From Candidatus Gastranaerophilales bacterium (lineage in GTDB: Bacteria > Cyanobacteriota > Vampirovibrionia > Gastranaerophilales > Gastranaerophilaceae): DNA of 56,743 nucleotides. Where the stretch lies: positions 1 through 56,743 of the forward strand of contig CALVBB010000014.1 of the NCBI GenBank assembly GCA_944325705.1, read 5' to 3'. The translations under genes were made by a program, and so were the position numbers. Positions 44,931 through 53,311 of this stretch are shown here, piece after piece. Each line of letters opens with the position of its first letter. Within the stretch, counting starts at the first letter, position 1. Under the pieces are notes generated by a model that was not told where the DNA came from, ran no database searches, and saw only the letters and a program-made list of their open reading frames with translations.

Positions 44931-46051
44931 AAAAACTTTTTGTAATAACAGGTGAATATTCAGGCGACATACACGCTTCAAAAGTAGTTGAGGCTCTGAA
45001 ATCCCGATACGACAACATTATTATAGAAGGTATTGGCGGCGATAATCTTAAGGCTGCCGGCGTAAAACTTTTTTCTGACCAGAAAAAGATGGGGGCTGTA
45101 GGACTTTCTCCGAAGATTATTTTTGACCACCTTACACTTGGCAGACGGGTTGTTGATTATCTTACAAAAGACTATAAGCCTGACCTTGTGCTTTTGATTG
45201 ATTACGGGGTATTTAATCTCAATATTTCAAAGTTTTTGAAAAAAGCCGGTATAAAGGTGTTTTATTATATTCCGCCGCAGGTCTGGGCAAGCAGAAAATG
45301 GAGAATAAATACTATCAAAAAAAATGTGGATGAAATTCTATGTATTTTTCCGTTTGAGAAAGAGATGTATGAAAGTTACGGCATAAAAACTCACTATTGC
45401 GGGCACCCGCTTGTGTCACAGCTTCCCGAGAAGGCTGACAGAAAACAGTTTTTTGAAAAACACGGTTTTGATATTAATAAAAAACTGGTGTCTGTTTTCC
45501 CCGGGTCAAGAGTGTTTGAACTCAAGCAGCTTATGGGAGTCTTTATAAAAACAGCAAAACACCTGCAGAGAAAGCATCCTGATTTACAATTCTGTATATC
45601 TCATGCTCCGAATTTGCCGGATGAGGTTTATAATAAATATTTAAAAGATACGGATTTCAAAGTGATTAAAGGCGAAAATCAGGCGCTGTTGAGTGTGTCG
45701 GATGCACTTATTCTTGCATCCGGCACGGTTGCGCTAGAGGCTGCACTTTATCAAACGCCGATGATTATTGCATACAGAGGGCCATGGCTGTTTTATTTTA
45801 TCTATCTTGCTGTAAGATGTATAAAAATGGTTTCGCTGCCGAATATTATAAGCGGAAAGATTATAGTACCTGAAATTCTGCAGGGGGATGTTAGTGTCAG
45901 AACAATTGCCTATAATATAGAAAAACTCCTTTATGACAATGCTTACAGGGCTGAAAATATAGCTGAACTTCAAGGAGTAAAAGAGCTTTTATCAGATAAG
46001 GTTTCTGCAAAAGAAGCAGCCGTGGAGATTGCAGAAGCGCTTTCTTTGTAA
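44927..46051 (+). CDS. lpxB: Lipid A disaccharide synthase
   Basis: 374 residues. Family signatures: ITGEYSGDIHASKVVEAL, GIGGDNLKAAGVKL, YYIPPQVWASRKWR, FPFEKEMYESYGI, FPGSRVFELKQL, ASGTVALEAAL. It condenses lipid X with UDP-diacylglucosamine at the inner membrane. It is the last gene of the envelope run beginning at 39817. Confidence 0.94.
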   Translation: MKKLFVITGEYSGDIHASKVVEALKSRYDNIIIEGIGGDNLKAAGVKLFSDQKKMGAVGLSPKIIFDHLTLGRRVVDYLTKDYKPDLVLLIDYGVFNLNISKFLKKAGIKVFYYIPPQVWASRKWRINTIKKNVDEILCIFPFEKEMYESYGIKTHYCGHPLVSQLPEKADRKQFFEKHGFDINKKLVSVFPGSRVFELKQLMGVFIKTAKHLQRKHPDLQFCISHAPNLPDEVYNKYLKDTDFKVIKGENQALLSVSDALILASGTVALEAALYQTPMIIAYRGPWLFYFIYLAVRCIKMVSLPNIISGKIIVPEILQGDVSVRTIAYNIEKLLYDNAYRAENIAELQGVKELLSDKVSAKEAAVEIAEALSL

Positions 46052-46129
46052 TAAATCTTTACCTAAAAGTATATATAAGCGCAATAATATTGCTTTAGAG
46101 GCGTTTATATATATGTAGGCAGATTTAAT

Positions 46130-47752
46130 ATGGTTAGTCAGGTTCCAAATACAGGTTACAACAGGCAGTTTGTGTTTAATAACGGTCTAAATAAGACCAA
46201 TCAGAACTTTTTTCTCAACCCGCATACTATAAAAGAAATCAAAGGCGCGGAAGAAGAAAAAAGCCACAAACTCGGTATGACACTTGCCGCATCAGCATTA
46301 TTTGTGGGCGGAGCATTACTGCTTTTGATGAGAGGAGCTCCTAAGGGTTCAAATAAATATCTTAATGCCTTAAAAGGATATTTGGAGCGTCAGGTGCAGA
46401 AAACAAATAACTCCGGACTAGGAAAATTTTATGCCTACTCTTTGAGAAAGCTTAATTCTTTTATGCAAAAATGCGAAAGCATAAACAATTTTACTGCATT
46501 AAAAGATATTGCATTTAAGCGTTTGATGTATAAAACAAAATTCACAAGGAAAATTCATGATGTTGTGACAAATTTCTTTGACAGGGCAAGCCATTCAACT
46601 GTAAAACATTCGTGGAACAAGACAAAGAATAAATTTACCAATCTGTTTAAGTCAATAGACGAACTTAATGAAAAAGTTTTGATAGGCGGGCCGTCGTCTG
46701 AAAAAATTACAATAAACGGGGTGACAAAGACCCGTAACGAGTGGTATAAAGACCTTTTAAAACACAAAAGAACAATAGGGGATACCCTTTCTACAGAAAC
46801 AAGCGCAGGAAGGATTGCCGGACGTTATAGAAAAATTCATGAAGCAACAGAGGGGTTGGATGACTTTGCGTGGAATACAAGCTTTGCAGATATAAATAAT
46901 TTCCGCTCAAAACCTATGTGGCAGACCTTCCTTGCTGATGAATACATTAAAGGTAATAAAATAGCTCTCGGAGATGAAATGCGTCTGTTCAGGAATAAAA
47001 TGACTTACTCTATACAGGATAAATATGACTTTGCAAAATCATTTATTAAAAAAGCCGAGGCCTGTATAAATCCGGAAGATACCGATTCTATCGGTTTAAT
47101 CACCAACATAAAAAGAAACCTGCGCTTAGGCAACAATCCTGAAAAATTTGCCGAAAATATTGATGAACTTAAAAAGGTTCTTTCACAGTCTGCCGAAAAA
47201 TTTAAAACATCTCCGGAAGATTTAAAAATAATTAATTCTTTCCTTGATGAAGCCAAACGTGTCCTTGCAGGAAAAGAAAAAGGTGCAATGCAGGAAATTC
47301 TTGAGATTTATGAAACTTTTCTGCCTGAAAAAGAATACTCAAAAATGCTTGCATCTATGCTGAAAGCTGTTAAATCTCTTGACAAATCAATTGATACAGA
47401 ATCTGTTCAGTATTTTGATAAAGTTCGAGACCTTGTTGTTGGCTCTGCTCCTACAGATGTTCTGTCAATTCTCGGTACCGGCGGTGTAATCGCTGTCGGT
47501 CTGAATAAAGCTAAAGACAGGGATGAAAAGACTTCTATCACTCTGAAATACGGTATTCCGGCAATAGGCGCAATTGCAACTTCGGTCTACTGTACCGCAA
47601 GCCTTCTATCAGGTTCAAAATCGTTAATCTTCGGTCTGCTTTCCGGCTGGGCATTTAATAAAATCGGTGTAATCGTTGACAACTGGCGTAAAAAACAGGG
47701 ATTTTTAACGCAGACTACCAAAAAGCCGTCATCTGGTGTAAATGCAGTATAG
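46130..47752 (+). CDS. Hypothetical 540-residue protein with N- and C-terminal hydrophobic segments
   Basis: Not recognised. Hydrophilic residues 1-45 are followed by a membrane helix (about 47-67, LAASALFVGGALLLLM), a long basic helical region (70-440) and two hydrophobic segments near the end (about 440-465 and 470-515). It ends with a basic tail. It has no enzyme motif. The start lacks a good ribosome binding site. It stands alone between lpxB and the dgt-like gene, on the same strand. Confidence 0.6.
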   Translation: MVSQVPNTGYNRQFVFNNGLNKTNQNFFLNPHTIKEIKGAEEEKSHKLGMTLAASALFVGGALLLLMRGAPKGSNKYLNALKGYLERQVQKTNNSGLGKFYAYSLRKLNSFMQKCESINNFTALKDIAFKRLMYKTKFTRKIHDVVTNFFDRASHSTVKHSWNKTKNKFTNLFKSIDELNEKVLIGGPSSEKITINGVTKTRNEWYKDLLKHKRTIGDTLSTETSAGRIAGRYRKIHEATEGLDDFAWNTSFADINNFRSKPMWQTFLADEYIKGNKIALGDEMRLFRNKMTYSIQDKYDFAKSFIKKAEACINPEDTDSIGLITNIKRNLRLGNNPEKFAENIDELKKVLSQSAEKFKTSPEDLKIINSFLDEAKRVLAGKEKGAMQEILEIYETFLPEKEYSKMLASMLKAVKSLDKSIDTESVQYFDKVRDLVVGSAPTDVLSILGTGGVIAVGLNKAKDRDEKTSITLKYGIPAIGAIATSVYCTASLLSGSKSLIFGLLSGWAFNKIGVIVDNWRKKQGFLTQTTKKPSSGVNAV

Positions 47753-47768
47753 GCTGATTGAGTTTTTC

Positions 47769-47777
47769 TGATATAAT
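47769..47777 (+). promoter_or_regulatory. Extended -10 promoter of the dgt-like gene
   Basis: TGA followed by TATAAT (47772-47777), 20 bases before the ATG at 47798. No clear -35. Confidence 0.5.
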
Positions 47778-47797
47778 GCTCTTATTGGAAGGTTTTT

Positions 47798-48832
47798 ATG
47801 ACAGGAACAACAGATATTGATTTAATTAGATATAATTTAGAGCAGCGCGAAATTGATTTGTTGAGTGAATTCGCGACAAAAAGCAGATTTTCAAAAGGTA
47901 GAAAAGAGCCGGAAGAAGAAAGCTCAATAAGAACATGTTTTCAGCGTGATAGGGACAGAATCGTTCATTCAAAAGCATTCAGACGTCTTAAACATAAGAC
48001 GCAGGTTTTTTTGTCACCGTTTGATGACCATTTCAGAACCCGTCTTACGCATACGCTTGAAGTATCGCAAATTGCGAGGACGATTGCCCGCTCTCTCAAT
48101 CTTAATGAGGATTTGACAGAGGCAATTTCACTAGGGCATGATCTGGGGCATACCCCTTTCGGACACTGCGGGGAAGGTGTATTGAACGAGCTTGTTAAAG
48201 GCGGTTTTCATCACAATATTCAGAGCGTAAGGGTGGTGGAAGTTCTTGAACACCTGAATTTGTGCAGAGAAACTATTGACGGCATCTTAACTCATACCTG
48301 GGGGTATACTCCTAAAACTCCGGAAGCTCAGGTCGTTCAGCTTGCCGATAAAATAGCTTACATAAACCATGATATTGAAGATTCTATCCGTGCGGGAATT
48401 ATCTCTGAAAGTGATTTGCCCAAAGACTGCATAAATTATTTCACATCAACCCAGAGCAAAAGGCTTAATAAAATGATTATGGAGGTTATCTCAAATTCCA
48501 TGGGCAAACCTCAAGTTGCAATGAGTGAAGAGGGCTGGCACTATACAACAAAACTGCGTGACTGGATGTTTGAAAATGTTTATATTGATTCTCCTGCAAA
48601 GTTTGAAGAAAAGAAGGCGAGCGGAGTTATCAGGGAACTATTCATGCTGTATTCGGAAATGCTTAAACCTGTCTGCGACGAAAGCAGGATAGAAAGGGTT
48701 GTGACAGATTATATCTCGGGCATGACTGACAGGTATGCTATTGAAAAATTCAAAGAGCACTTTATTCCGATAGGGTTGCACCGTGGTACTAAAGATGAGT
48801 ATTTATTTAAACTTGCAAATATTGCAAATTAA
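47798..48832 (+). CDS. dgt: dGTPase-like HD-domain phosphohydrolase
   Basis: 344 residues. The HD motif is spread through FRTRLTHTLEVSQIARTIAR, LGHDLGHTPFGHCGE and QLADKIAYINHDIED, which is diagnostic of the dGTPase family (type 2, shorter than the E. coli enzyme). It hydrolyses dNTPs to nucleoside and triphosphate. The N-terminal RDRDRIVHSKAFRRLKHKTQVF is also typical. The ribosome binding site is GGAAGG. Confidence 0.92.
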   Translation: MTGTTDIDLIRYNLEQREIDLLSEFATKSRFSKGRKEPEEESSIRTCFQRDRDRIVHSKAFRRLKHKTQVFLSPFDDHFRTRLTHTLEVSQIARTIARSLNLNEDLTEAISLGHDLGHTPFGHCGEGVLNELVKGGFHHNIQSVRVVEVLEHLNLCRETIDGILTHTWGYTPKTPEAQVVQLADKIAYINHDIEDSIRAGIISESDLPKDCINYFTSTQSKRLNKMIMEVISNSMGKPQVAMSEEGWHYTTKLRDWMFENVYIDSPAKFEEKKASGVIRELFMLYSEMLKPVCDESRIERVVTDYISGMTDRYAIEKFKEHFIPIGLHRGTKDEYLFKLANIAN

Positions 48833-48841
48833 TCATATAAT
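48813..48841 (+). promoter_or_regulatory. Leaderless-type promoter of the WecG/TagA-like gene
   Basis: TTGCAA (48813-48818), 17-base spacer, perfect TATAAT (48836-48841). Six bases separate it from the ATG at 48848, which has no ribosome binding site. It lies partly inside the end of the dgt-like gene. Confidence 0.65.
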
Positions 48842-48847
48842 TTACTT

Positions 48848-49558
48848 ATGGAACGCAGTACGGTTAAATTACAGGGTTTTTCTATAGATACTTTTACGTT
48901 TGAGGAAGTGTTGGAGTATGCTGTAAATAATTCCGGTCAGATTGTAACTATTAATCCGGAAATGATTCAGACTGCTTTAAAAAATAAGGAGTTTGCCGCG
49001 ATTATAAACAATGCGGAACTTGTTGTGCCTGACGGTATCGGGGTTGAAATAGGTCTTAAGATTTTAGGGCACCGTGTCAGAAGAATTGCCGGAATTGAAC
49101 TCGGCAGAGCTTTGATTGATAAATTTGCCGGTCAGCCTGTTGCTTTTGTTGGAGCAAAGCCTGAAATTATTGAAAAAGCCGTTGCTAATTTGAAAAAAGA
49201 AGTTTCAGAGCTAAATCCTGTTTATGTTCAGGACGGGTATTTTAAAGATGATGAAAGGGTTTTATCAGAACTTACATCAGCACAGCCTCGACTGGTGCTT
49301 GTTGCACTCGGGTCGCCAAAGCAGGAATTTTTTATAAATGAAGCTAAGAAAAGGCTTCCTGGAGCGTTATTGATTGGACTCGGCGGAAGTTTTGACGTAT
49401 GGTCGGGTGTTGTTAAAAGAGCACCTGTGATTTATCAGAAGCTGGGGCTTGAATGGCTTTACAGAACTGTTAAAGAGCCGCAGAGGTTTAAGAGGATTTT
49501 CCCGACTCTGCCATTATTTATCTTCAAGGTTGTTAAAGAGAAATTTATTGGAGTATAG
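48848..49558 (+). CDS. WecG/TagA/CpsF-family glycosyltransferase
   Basis: 236 residues, GT26 family. TINPEMIQTALKN, VVPDGIGVEIGLKILG with the key Asp, RIAGIEL, ALGSPKQEFFI and GLGGSFDVWSG..RAPVIYQKLGLEWLYR are characteristic. Enzymes of this family add N-acetylmannosaminuronic acid or ManNAc to an undecaprenyl-linked GlcNAc. The acceptor glycan here is unknown. It is followed one base later by the transketolase subunit. Confidence 0.93.
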   Translation: MERSTVKLQGFSIDTFTFEEVLEYAVNNSGQIVTINPEMIQTALKNKEFAAIINNAELVVPDGIGVEIGLKILGHRVRRIAGIELGRALIDKFAGQPVAFVGAKPEIIEKAVANLKKEVSELNPVYVQDGYFKDDERVLSELTSAQPRLVLVALGSPKQEFFINEAKKRLPGALLIGLGGSFDVWSGVVKRAPVIYQKLGLEWLYRTVKEPQRFKRIFPTLPLFIFKVVKEKFIGV

Positions 49559-49559
49559 C

Positions 49560-50384
49560 ATGCTTAAAGAAAACGAAATTAAAGAAATTGAGGCTTTGTG
49601 CAAAGAATCAAGACAGAATATTCTAAAAATGGTTTACGGAGCGCAATCAGGACATATAGGCGGTGCATTTTCTTCAACAGAGATTATGACAGTCCTCTTT
49701 CATAAGTGTATGTTTGTTACTCCAAAATGTGCAAGAGATAAAAATTACGAAAAGCGTGACAGATTTGTTCTTTCAAAAGGACACGCCTCTGCTATATATT
49801 ATTCTGTGCTTGCGCAGCTTGGTTTTTTCCCGAAAAGTGAACTTTTGACGTTCAGGCATTTCGGCTCAAGACTTCAGGGGCATCCTGCACCTTTCTGTCC
49901 GGGAGTTGAGGTGGCTACGGGGTCTCTTGGTCAGGGCTTATCCATTGCATGCGGCATTGCTATGGGTTTGAAACTTGATAAAAACCCTGCGAAAGTTTAT
50001 GTGCTTATGGGGGATGGAGAATTGCAGGAAGGCAGTGTGTGGGAAGCTTTTATGCACGCGCCGGTGAGAAAACTCGACAACTTAATTGCAATTATTGACA
50101 GAAACAGACTTCAAATTGACGGCTGTACTGAGGATATTAAATCGCTTGACCCGCTTGATGAAAAAATCCGCGCTTTCAACTGGGAAGTTATTGAAATTGA
50201 CGGGCATGATATTAATGCGATATATGATGCAATTGAAACCGCTAAAAAGGCCTCTAAACCGGTTGCAATTATTGCTGATACAATAAAAGGCAAAGGGGTA
50301 AGCTTTATGGAAAATAATGCCGGATGGCATGGTAAAGCCCCAAATAAAGAAGATTTTGAACGCGCAATGGCAGAGTTGCAGTAA
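49560..50384 (+). CDS. Transketolase, N-terminal subunit
   Basis: 274 residues from ATG 49560 (GGAG six bases upstream). Only the thiamine-diphosphate-binding N-terminal half is present: KGHASAIYYSVLAQLG, GHPAPFCPGVEVATGSLGQGLSIACG, GDGELQEGSVWEAFMHA, IAIIDRNRLQIDG. In two-gene transketolases the C-terminal half normally follows directly; here a YhcH-like gene follows instead, and no pyrimidine-binding half is in the window. It would need a partner encoded elsewhere. Confidence 0.9.
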   Translation: MLKENEIKEIEALCKESRQNILKMVYGAQSGHIGGAFSSTEIMTVLFHKCMFVTPKCARDKNYEKRDRFVLSKGHASAIYYSVLAQLGFFPKSELLTFRHFGSRLQGHPAPFCPGVEVATGSLGQGLSIACGIAMGLKLDKNPAKVYVLMGDGELQEGSVWEAFMHAPVRKLDNLIAIIDRNRLQIDGCTEDIKSLDPLDEKIRAFNWEVIEIDGHDINAIYDAIETAKKASKPVAIIADTIKGKGVSFMENNAGWHGKAPNKEDFERAMAELQ

Positions 50385-50395
50385 GGAGCATATTT

Positions 50396-50845
50396 ATGAT
50401 TTATGCCAAGCTTGGTGATTTAAAAAAATATAATATTCCGGAATGTGCTGTTTCTTTTTTGAATACATTAAACGCTCAAACTCCGGCAGGGCACTATGAA
50501 CTTTCTGACGGGATATTTGCCAATATTGATGAGTATAAAACAAAAGAACACAAAGATTGTATGCTTGAAGCACATAAGAAATATACTGATATTCAGCTTT
50601 TGTTGTGCGGGAAAGAACGAATTGATTTTACAAATACTGACGGATTGAATGTGAAAGTTCCTTATGACAGCGGGCGTGATGTAATGTTTTTTGAACTTCC
50701 GGAAACGCTGAACAGCATTTATTTAAAATCAGGCAATTTTGCATTATTTTATCCTGAGGATGCTCACAGACCGCAGATGAATTTCTCGTCAGTGTCAGCT
50801 GCAGTAAAAAAAGTTGTTGTTAAAATTCCTGCAGCCGGTGAGTAG
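50396..50845 (+). CDS. YhcH/YjgK/YiaL (DUF386) family protein
   Basis: 149 residues. LEAHKKYTDIQLLLCG, the double-stranded beta-helix strands and FALFYPEDAHRPQM with metal-binding His/Glu match this cupin-like family. Members include NanQ, linked to sialic acid anomerisation, and YiaL. No sialic acid genes are nearby, so the substrate remains open. It lies between the transketolase half and the phosphatase, with AAGGAG before the ATG. Confidence 0.85.
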   Translation: MIYAKLGDLKKYNIPECAVSFLNTLNAQTPAGHYELSDGIFANIDEYKTKEHKDCMLEAHKKYTDIQLLLCGKERIDFTNTDGLNVKVPYDSGRDVMFFELPETLNSIYLKSGNFALFYPEDAHRPQMNFSSVSAAVKKVVVKIPAAGE

Positions 50846-50847
50846 TT

Positions 50848-51501
50848 ATGATTGATACTATTATTTTTGATCTGGACGGAACCCTTCTCAACACGCTTGA
50901 GGATTTGAAAGACAGTACAAATTTCGCACTGAAACAGTACGGCTATCCGGAACATTCAATTGATGATATAAGGAGATTTGTTGGAGATGGAGTGCAGAAA
51001 CTTATTGAGCGGGCTTTGCCTGAAGGCGCTGCCAATCCGGTGTTTGCAGAGTGTTTAAAAACTTTTAAAGAAAATTATGCTGAAAATATGTACAATAAGA
51101 CAGCACCTTATAATGGAGTGCCAGAACTTCTGCAAAAACTGCGAGATAGCGGGTTTAAAACTGCGGTTGTGTCTAATAAGTTTGATATGGCCGTGAAAAA
51201 TCTCTGCAAAACTTATTTTGACGATTTGATACCTGTTGCAATCGGAGAATCTGAAAATGTCCGCAAAAAACCTGCCCCGGACAGTGTTTTCCGAGCGATG
51301 GAACTTTTAAAATCAAAATCTGAAAACTGTATTTATTGCGGAGATTCAGATGTTGATGTTCATACGGCACGCAATTCCGGTCTGAAATGTATCGGGGTAA
51401 CATGGGGCTTCCGCAGCCGCGATTTGCTTAAAAAAGAAGGAGCGAATTTTATTGTTGATGTTCCTGAGCAGATATTTGAAATTCTAACTGCGCTTAAATG
51501 A
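50848..51501 (+). CDS. gph: HAD phosphatase, phosphoglycolate phosphatase-like
   Basis: 217 residues. HAD motif I FDLDGTLLNT (Asp8 and Asp10), motif II VVSNK, motif III lysine in RKKPAPD and motif IV YCGDSDVDV. The cap is C1 type. Phosphoglycolate phosphatase is the best guess, but pyrophosphatase and sugar phosphatase members share the same pattern. Two bases after the previous gene; its 3' end overlaps the convergent glycosyltransferase by 18 bases. Confidence 0.85.
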   Translation: MIDTIIFDLDGTLLNTLEDLKDSTNFALKQYGYPEHSIDDIRRFVGDGVQKLIERALPEGAANPVFAECLKTFKENYAENMYNKTAPYNGVPELLQKLRDSGFKTAVVSNKFDMAVKNLCKTYFDDLIPVAIGESENVRKKPAPDSVFRAMELLKSKSENCIYCGDSDVDVHTARNSGLKCIGVTWGFRSRDLLKKEGANFIVDVPEQIFEILTALK

Positions 51502-52455
51502 TTTGTATTTCATAAATAATTTATGAATAAAAGGTGTTGAGAGCAGTATATCTTTTAATTCAAATTCAATAAAACTTTTGCATTTAAGCATTCTTTTAAA
51601 ATGGTATCCAAGAGTTTCAAAATCTTCCTGTGTAAGATTTTGGCGTACATAAATATTGAAGAAATTTAAAATCATGTAGAAAAATTTTCTTCTTGCATTG
51701 AAATGCCTGCGCGGCATGTAATAAAATGCCGCATAAAATACTTCTGCCTGAATGTATCTTGCCAGATGAAGCGATTTTGTCCTGAATAAGTTATTTTTCT
51801 CATAGAAATTTTTTAGAAATTCAAATTGTTTATGCGCAGAAGTTAAAGCCAGTTCAGGGTTATGTTTTAAGTTGTTTGTTGCCTGTGTGCCGTTTAATCT
51901 GTAGAAATACCAGCTGTTAAAACTTCTAGAAATCTTATCTGTTGCGTCAAGTGCAATATGTGAAAATAAACCGTCCTCACCGTATTTTATTCCGGAAGGA
52001 AACCTGATTTCAGGGCGTGATTTTAAAAATTCCGTGCGGTAAAATCCTCCGTAAGTTATGACTGCAGCGACCTGTTCGGCTGTATTCTCTCCAATGTTTC
52101 TTTTATCAGTAAATACAATATCAGAATTCTCATTTTTTGCGGTTTTGTAGAGTTCTTCTATAAAATTCTCTGCCATAATATCATCGGAATCAAAGAAGAA
52201 AATGTATTCACCCTGGGCAAGTTCAATGCCTTTATTTCTGGCTGCAGAAACCCCTTGATTTTCCTGTTTAATATAAATGATTCGTTTATCGTCTGAGAGG
52301 AATTTCTGAACAATTTTGTCAGAATTGTCCGGAGAGCCGTCATTAATTACAAGAATTTCTATGTCCTTAAGCGTCTGGACAAGAGCGCTTGCAAGACAGT
52401 CTGAAAGATATTTTTCAGTATTATAAACAGGAATTACAATAGTAACCTTTTTCAT
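51484..52455 (-). CDS. GT2-family glycosyltransferase
   Basis: 323 residues. GT-A domain: VTIVIPVYNTEKYLSDCLASAL, VINDGSPDNSD, KQENQGVSAARNKGIELAQGEYIFFFDSDD (with the DxD). No membrane segment; the basic C-terminal third probably associates with the membrane. It is typical of O-antigen, capsule or teichoic-type glycan synthesis. The start has no ribosome binding site but lies six bases after an extended -10 box, so it may be leaderless. Confidence 0.92.
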   Translation of the reverse strand: MKKVTIVIPVYNTEKYLSDCLASALVQTLKDIEILVINDGSPDNSDKIVQKFLSDDKRIIYIKQENQGVSAARNKGIELAQGEYIFFFDSDDIMAENFIEELYKTAKNENSDIVFTDKRNIGENTAEQVAAVITYGGFYRTEFLKSRPEIRFPSGIKYGEDGLFSHIALDATDKISRSFNSWYFYRLNGTQATNNLKHNPELALTSAHKQFEFLKNFYEKNNLFRTKSLHLARYIQAEVFYAAFYYMPRRHFNARRKFFYMILNFFNIYVRQNLTQEDFETLGYHFKRMLKCKSFIEFELKDILLSTPFIHKLFMKYKSFKRS

Positions 52456-52461
52456 AAACGG

Positions 52462-52470
52462 ATTATAACA
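52462..52470 (-). promoter_or_regulatory. Leaderless-type extended -10 promoter of the GT2 gene
   Basis: TGT followed by TATAAT (52462-52467) on the minus strand, six bases before ATG 52455. The -35 is weak. Confidence 0.5.
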
Positions 52471-52506
52471 TGAATACGTGTTTGGAAATTCTTGTAAAAG
52501 AGGAAT

Positions 52507-52546
52507 GATTTTTTATCAAAACAAAAATCGGAAAGACAGAGATTTG
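52507..52546. repeat. Diverged copy of the tRNA-Pro 3' end and its flank
   Basis: It matches about 52624-52661, sharing blocks such as CAAAACAAA, ATCGGAA and GACAG. About 80 percent similar by eye, with small gaps. Confidence 0.5.
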
Positions 52547-52643
52547 TCTTGAGCTGTAGGCGAAGAATGAGCCGTACAGATCAGGATGCCCTATGGGTAA
52601 ACCGTAGGTTCAACCTGGAGAACGATTTTGTAGCAAAACAAAA

Positions 52644-52717
52644 TCGGAATGACAGGATTTGAACCTGCGACCCCCGCGACCCGAACACGGTGCGCTACCA
52701 AGCTGCGCTACATTCCG
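52644..52717 (-). tRNA. tRNA-Pro (anticodon CGG)
   Basis: 74 nucleotides with a complete cloverleaf: acceptor CGGAATG / CATTCCG, D-stem GCGC / GCGC, anticodon stem CCGTG / CGCGG with loop TTCGGGT (anticodon at 52681-52683), and T-loop TTCAAAT. The T-stem has one wobble pair. CCA is not encoded. Pieces of the gene are repeated on both sides (52507-52546 and 52816-52828). Confidence 0.93.
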
Positions 52718-52815
52718 ATAAAAGAAAAATATTTAATTTTCAAATGTTTCGCATTTAAAAAGGTACACTACCACCTTTTCTGAAACAATTCACCGATTGT
52801 TTCACTCGGCAGAGT

Positions 52816-52828
52816 GCTACATTCCGAT
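52816..52828. repeat. 13-base copy of the tRNA-Pro 5' end
   Basis: GCTACATTCCGAT, identical to 52707-52719, in a stretch that also looks tRNA-derived. Confidence 0.6.
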
Positions 52829-52914
52829 TGACAAATACATTATAAAACGGGCAATATTTAAAATCAAGTTATCTATTGTTTTTTTATTTTTTCGGTATTA
52901 TAATTGTTTTATCT

Positions 52915-52986
52915 AGCGGTATCGTCTAGTGGTTAGGACGGGAGATTCTCATTCTCCAAACAGGGGTTCAATTCCCCTTACCGCCG
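52915..52986 (+). tRNA. tRNA-Glu (anticodon CTC)
   Basis: 72 nucleotides. Anticodon stem GGAGA / TCTCC with loop TTCTCAT (anticodon 52948-52950), T-arm AGGGG TTCAATT CCCCT. The acceptor pairs AGCGGTA with TACCGCC, leaving an A1-C72 mismatch at the end of the stem. CCA is not encoded. The 3' end is inside a 49-base direct repeat. Confidence 0.88.
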
Positions 52987-53018
52987 ATTTTTTCTGGCTT
53001 ACTTGTAATGGAAACTTT
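52970..53018. repeat. Direct repeat at the tRNA-Glu 3' end, copy 1
   Basis: 49 bases covering the last 17 bases of tRNA-Glu and 32 bases of flank. Copy 2 lies at 53136-53184 with 47 of 49 positions identical. Confidence 0.9.
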
Positions 53019-53135
53019 TGTGTACCGGCGGTTGTGAAATTGAACCGATAAATTTTCTTATAGAAAATTTATCGGGTAAGCTCTGCATACTTATTCGTAT
53101 GGCTCGAATATCCAATTCTCGCCAACGCCTAAGCA

Positions 53136-53184
53136 AATTCCCCTTACCGCCGATTTTTTCTGGCTCACCTGTAATGGAAACTTT
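53136..53184. repeat. Direct repeat of the tRNA-Glu 3' end, copy 2
   Basis: It starts exactly 166 bases after copy 1 and contains CCCCTTACCGCCG from the tRNA without the rest of the gene. Confidence 0.9.
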
Positions 53185-53237
53185 GGAGGTTATAGGTTGG
53201 GGGGCTATTCTGAACTTGTTTCAGGAGCTTACACAGA

Positions 53238-53311
53238 AACAGTAGTATTAATTTTCTCAACACGCTCCTGCACCTGTTCCCGCTATTGTTTCGAAAACTA
53301 ATACTACTGTT
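53238..53311. repeat. Palindromic element P2, inverted relative of P1
   Basis: Arms of 19 bases (53238-53256 and 53293-53311) pair at 18 Watson-Crick positions plus one wobble. The 36-base loop on the minus strand matches the 35-base loop of P1 at 34101-34169. Confidence 0.75.

Noticed and set aside
52915-53184. Intact integrated element between tRNA-Glu repeats
   Set aside because: Only 166 bases separate the starts of the repeats and no integrase or gene lies between; at most a scar.
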